DNA of 64,000 bases from Fundidesulfovibrio magnetotacticus (lineage in GTDB: Bacteria > Desulfobacterota > Desulfovibrionia > Desulfovibrionales > Desulfovibrionaceae): the NCBI RefSeq assembly GCF_013019105.1, contig NZ_BLTE01000016.1, forward strand, positions 50,090 through 114,089, in the 5' to 3' direction. The number at the start of each line of letters is the position of its first letter. The stretch's first letter is position 1. Positions 63,598-64,000 of the stretch are shown here, one piece after another. The position numbers and the translations under genes are program-made. The notes beneath the pieces are model-generated. The model saw only the letters and a list, made by a program, of their open reading frames with translations. It had not been told where the DNA came from and did not search any database.

Positions 63598-64000
63598 ATG
63601 TGGACCGAGGAACGCATCAGGGAGAACCAGGCCAAATACGAGCGCATGCTGGACGCCGCGTTCGGGCCTGACTCCGGGAAGGAGGCGGCCGCCGAAATGC
63701 CCCAGGCCGTGCAACAGCCCGTGAGGGAGCCGTCGTATCCGTCCTATGAGGACGTGTATGCCGCGCTCGCCTGCGACAAGGAGGCCCTGGAACTTTTCCA
63801 GGACGGCTGGGAAGACACCTTTACGCCCTACGACCTGGGGCCGCCCCCCGGCGACACGGCGGGCCAGTTGCGCTGGTACATCCTTCGCGACCTGAACGAG
63901 CACCACCACAAGCGCCACCGTCTCGACTTCGAGGACGCCAGGAAACACCGCACCCGGCAGCGGGTGGAGCAGCTGTTCCGCAAACTGGCGGCCCTCGATC
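63598..64000 (+). CDS. Unknown protein, N-terminal part (runs off window)
   Basis: 134 codons from ATG 63598 with a strong GGAAGGAGGAACAATCC. Residues MWTEERIRENQAKYERMLDAA form a charged helix, then an Ala/Gln/Pro linker, and YEDVYAALACDKEALELFQDGWEDTF with LRWYILRDLNEHHHKRHRLDFEDARKHR. No family recognised; His-rich HHHKRH is notable. Behind the 20-bp palindrome. Confidence 0.7.
   Translation, partial: MWTEERIRENQAKYERMLDAAFGPDSGKEAAAEMPQAVQQPVREPSYPSYEDVYAALACDKEALELFQDGWEDTFTPYDLGPPPGDTAGQLRWYILRDLNEHHHKRHRLDFEDARKHRTRQRVEQLFRKLAALD

Overview
This window looks like the replication-origin-proximal part of a GC-rich chromosome from a Desulfovibrio-like sulfate reducer (Desulfovibrionaceae, perhaps a Fundidesulfovibrio relative). 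That placement is inferred from gene content and order (fmt-DUF116-rsmB, parB joined to an MCE/Mla lipid-transport operon, dnaA-dnaN-gyrB-gyrA in one direction, a DUF39 homocysteine synthase); I could run no database search. About 60 real genes are seen. No rRNA, tRNA, CRISPR array or intact insertion sequence was recognised.

Region 1 (1-14306, mostly +): end of pyrC, a CCA-enzyme-like HD protein, rlmN, a repeat-rich gap, a minus-strand methyltransferase gene that reads through an in-frame UGA (candidate selenoprotein), a small Nif11 protein, then a translation block glnS - methyltransferase - hisS - aspS - def - fmt - DUF116 - rsmB. Region 2 (14345-20653, -): one long compact operon parB - heptose kinase - STAS - MlaE - MlaF - MlaD - auxiliary lipoprotein - DUF1992 - small protein - LprI-like protein. 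Region 3 (20761-26155): a zinc-ribbon protein (+), parA with a perfect parS just upstream, a sugar-nucleotide epimerase, an unknown protein overlapping coaBC, and a SemiSWEET transporter.

Region 4 (26239-34381, -): dnaA - [566-bp gap, possible oriC and structured RNA] - dnaN - gyrB - [MITE-like palindromic element] - gyrA. Region 5 (34530-42286, +): homocysteine synthase, a 36-residue basic protein, FmdB-type zinc ribbon, purB-pyrE, then a three-gene cluster that resembles the Helicobacter/Campylobacter cell-shape peptidoglycan trimming enzymes Csd6/Pgp2 and Csd4/Pgp1 with a coiled-coil membrane protein between them. Region 6 (42493-53058, mostly -): ferric-reductase-like flavocytochrome, a P2-type cation ATPase with a strong promoter, a decayed stretch with a PP2C fragment, a small DNA-binding-like protein, a double-receiver response regulator, a membrane ABM protein, guanine deaminase and glycerol dehydrogenase. 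Region 7 (53072-64000): two GGDEF proteins back to back, a NitT/TauT-type ABC transporter, panC, metK, two CHR (chromate-transporter) proteins, and the start of an unknown gene behind a 20-bp palindrome.

The most notable items are the candidate selenocysteine ArsM-like methyltransferase (3488-4234) with a SECIS-like hairpin at the expected distance, the Csd4/Csd6-like cell-shape cluster, the structured stretch between dnaA and dnaN, and two dispersed palindromic repeat families.
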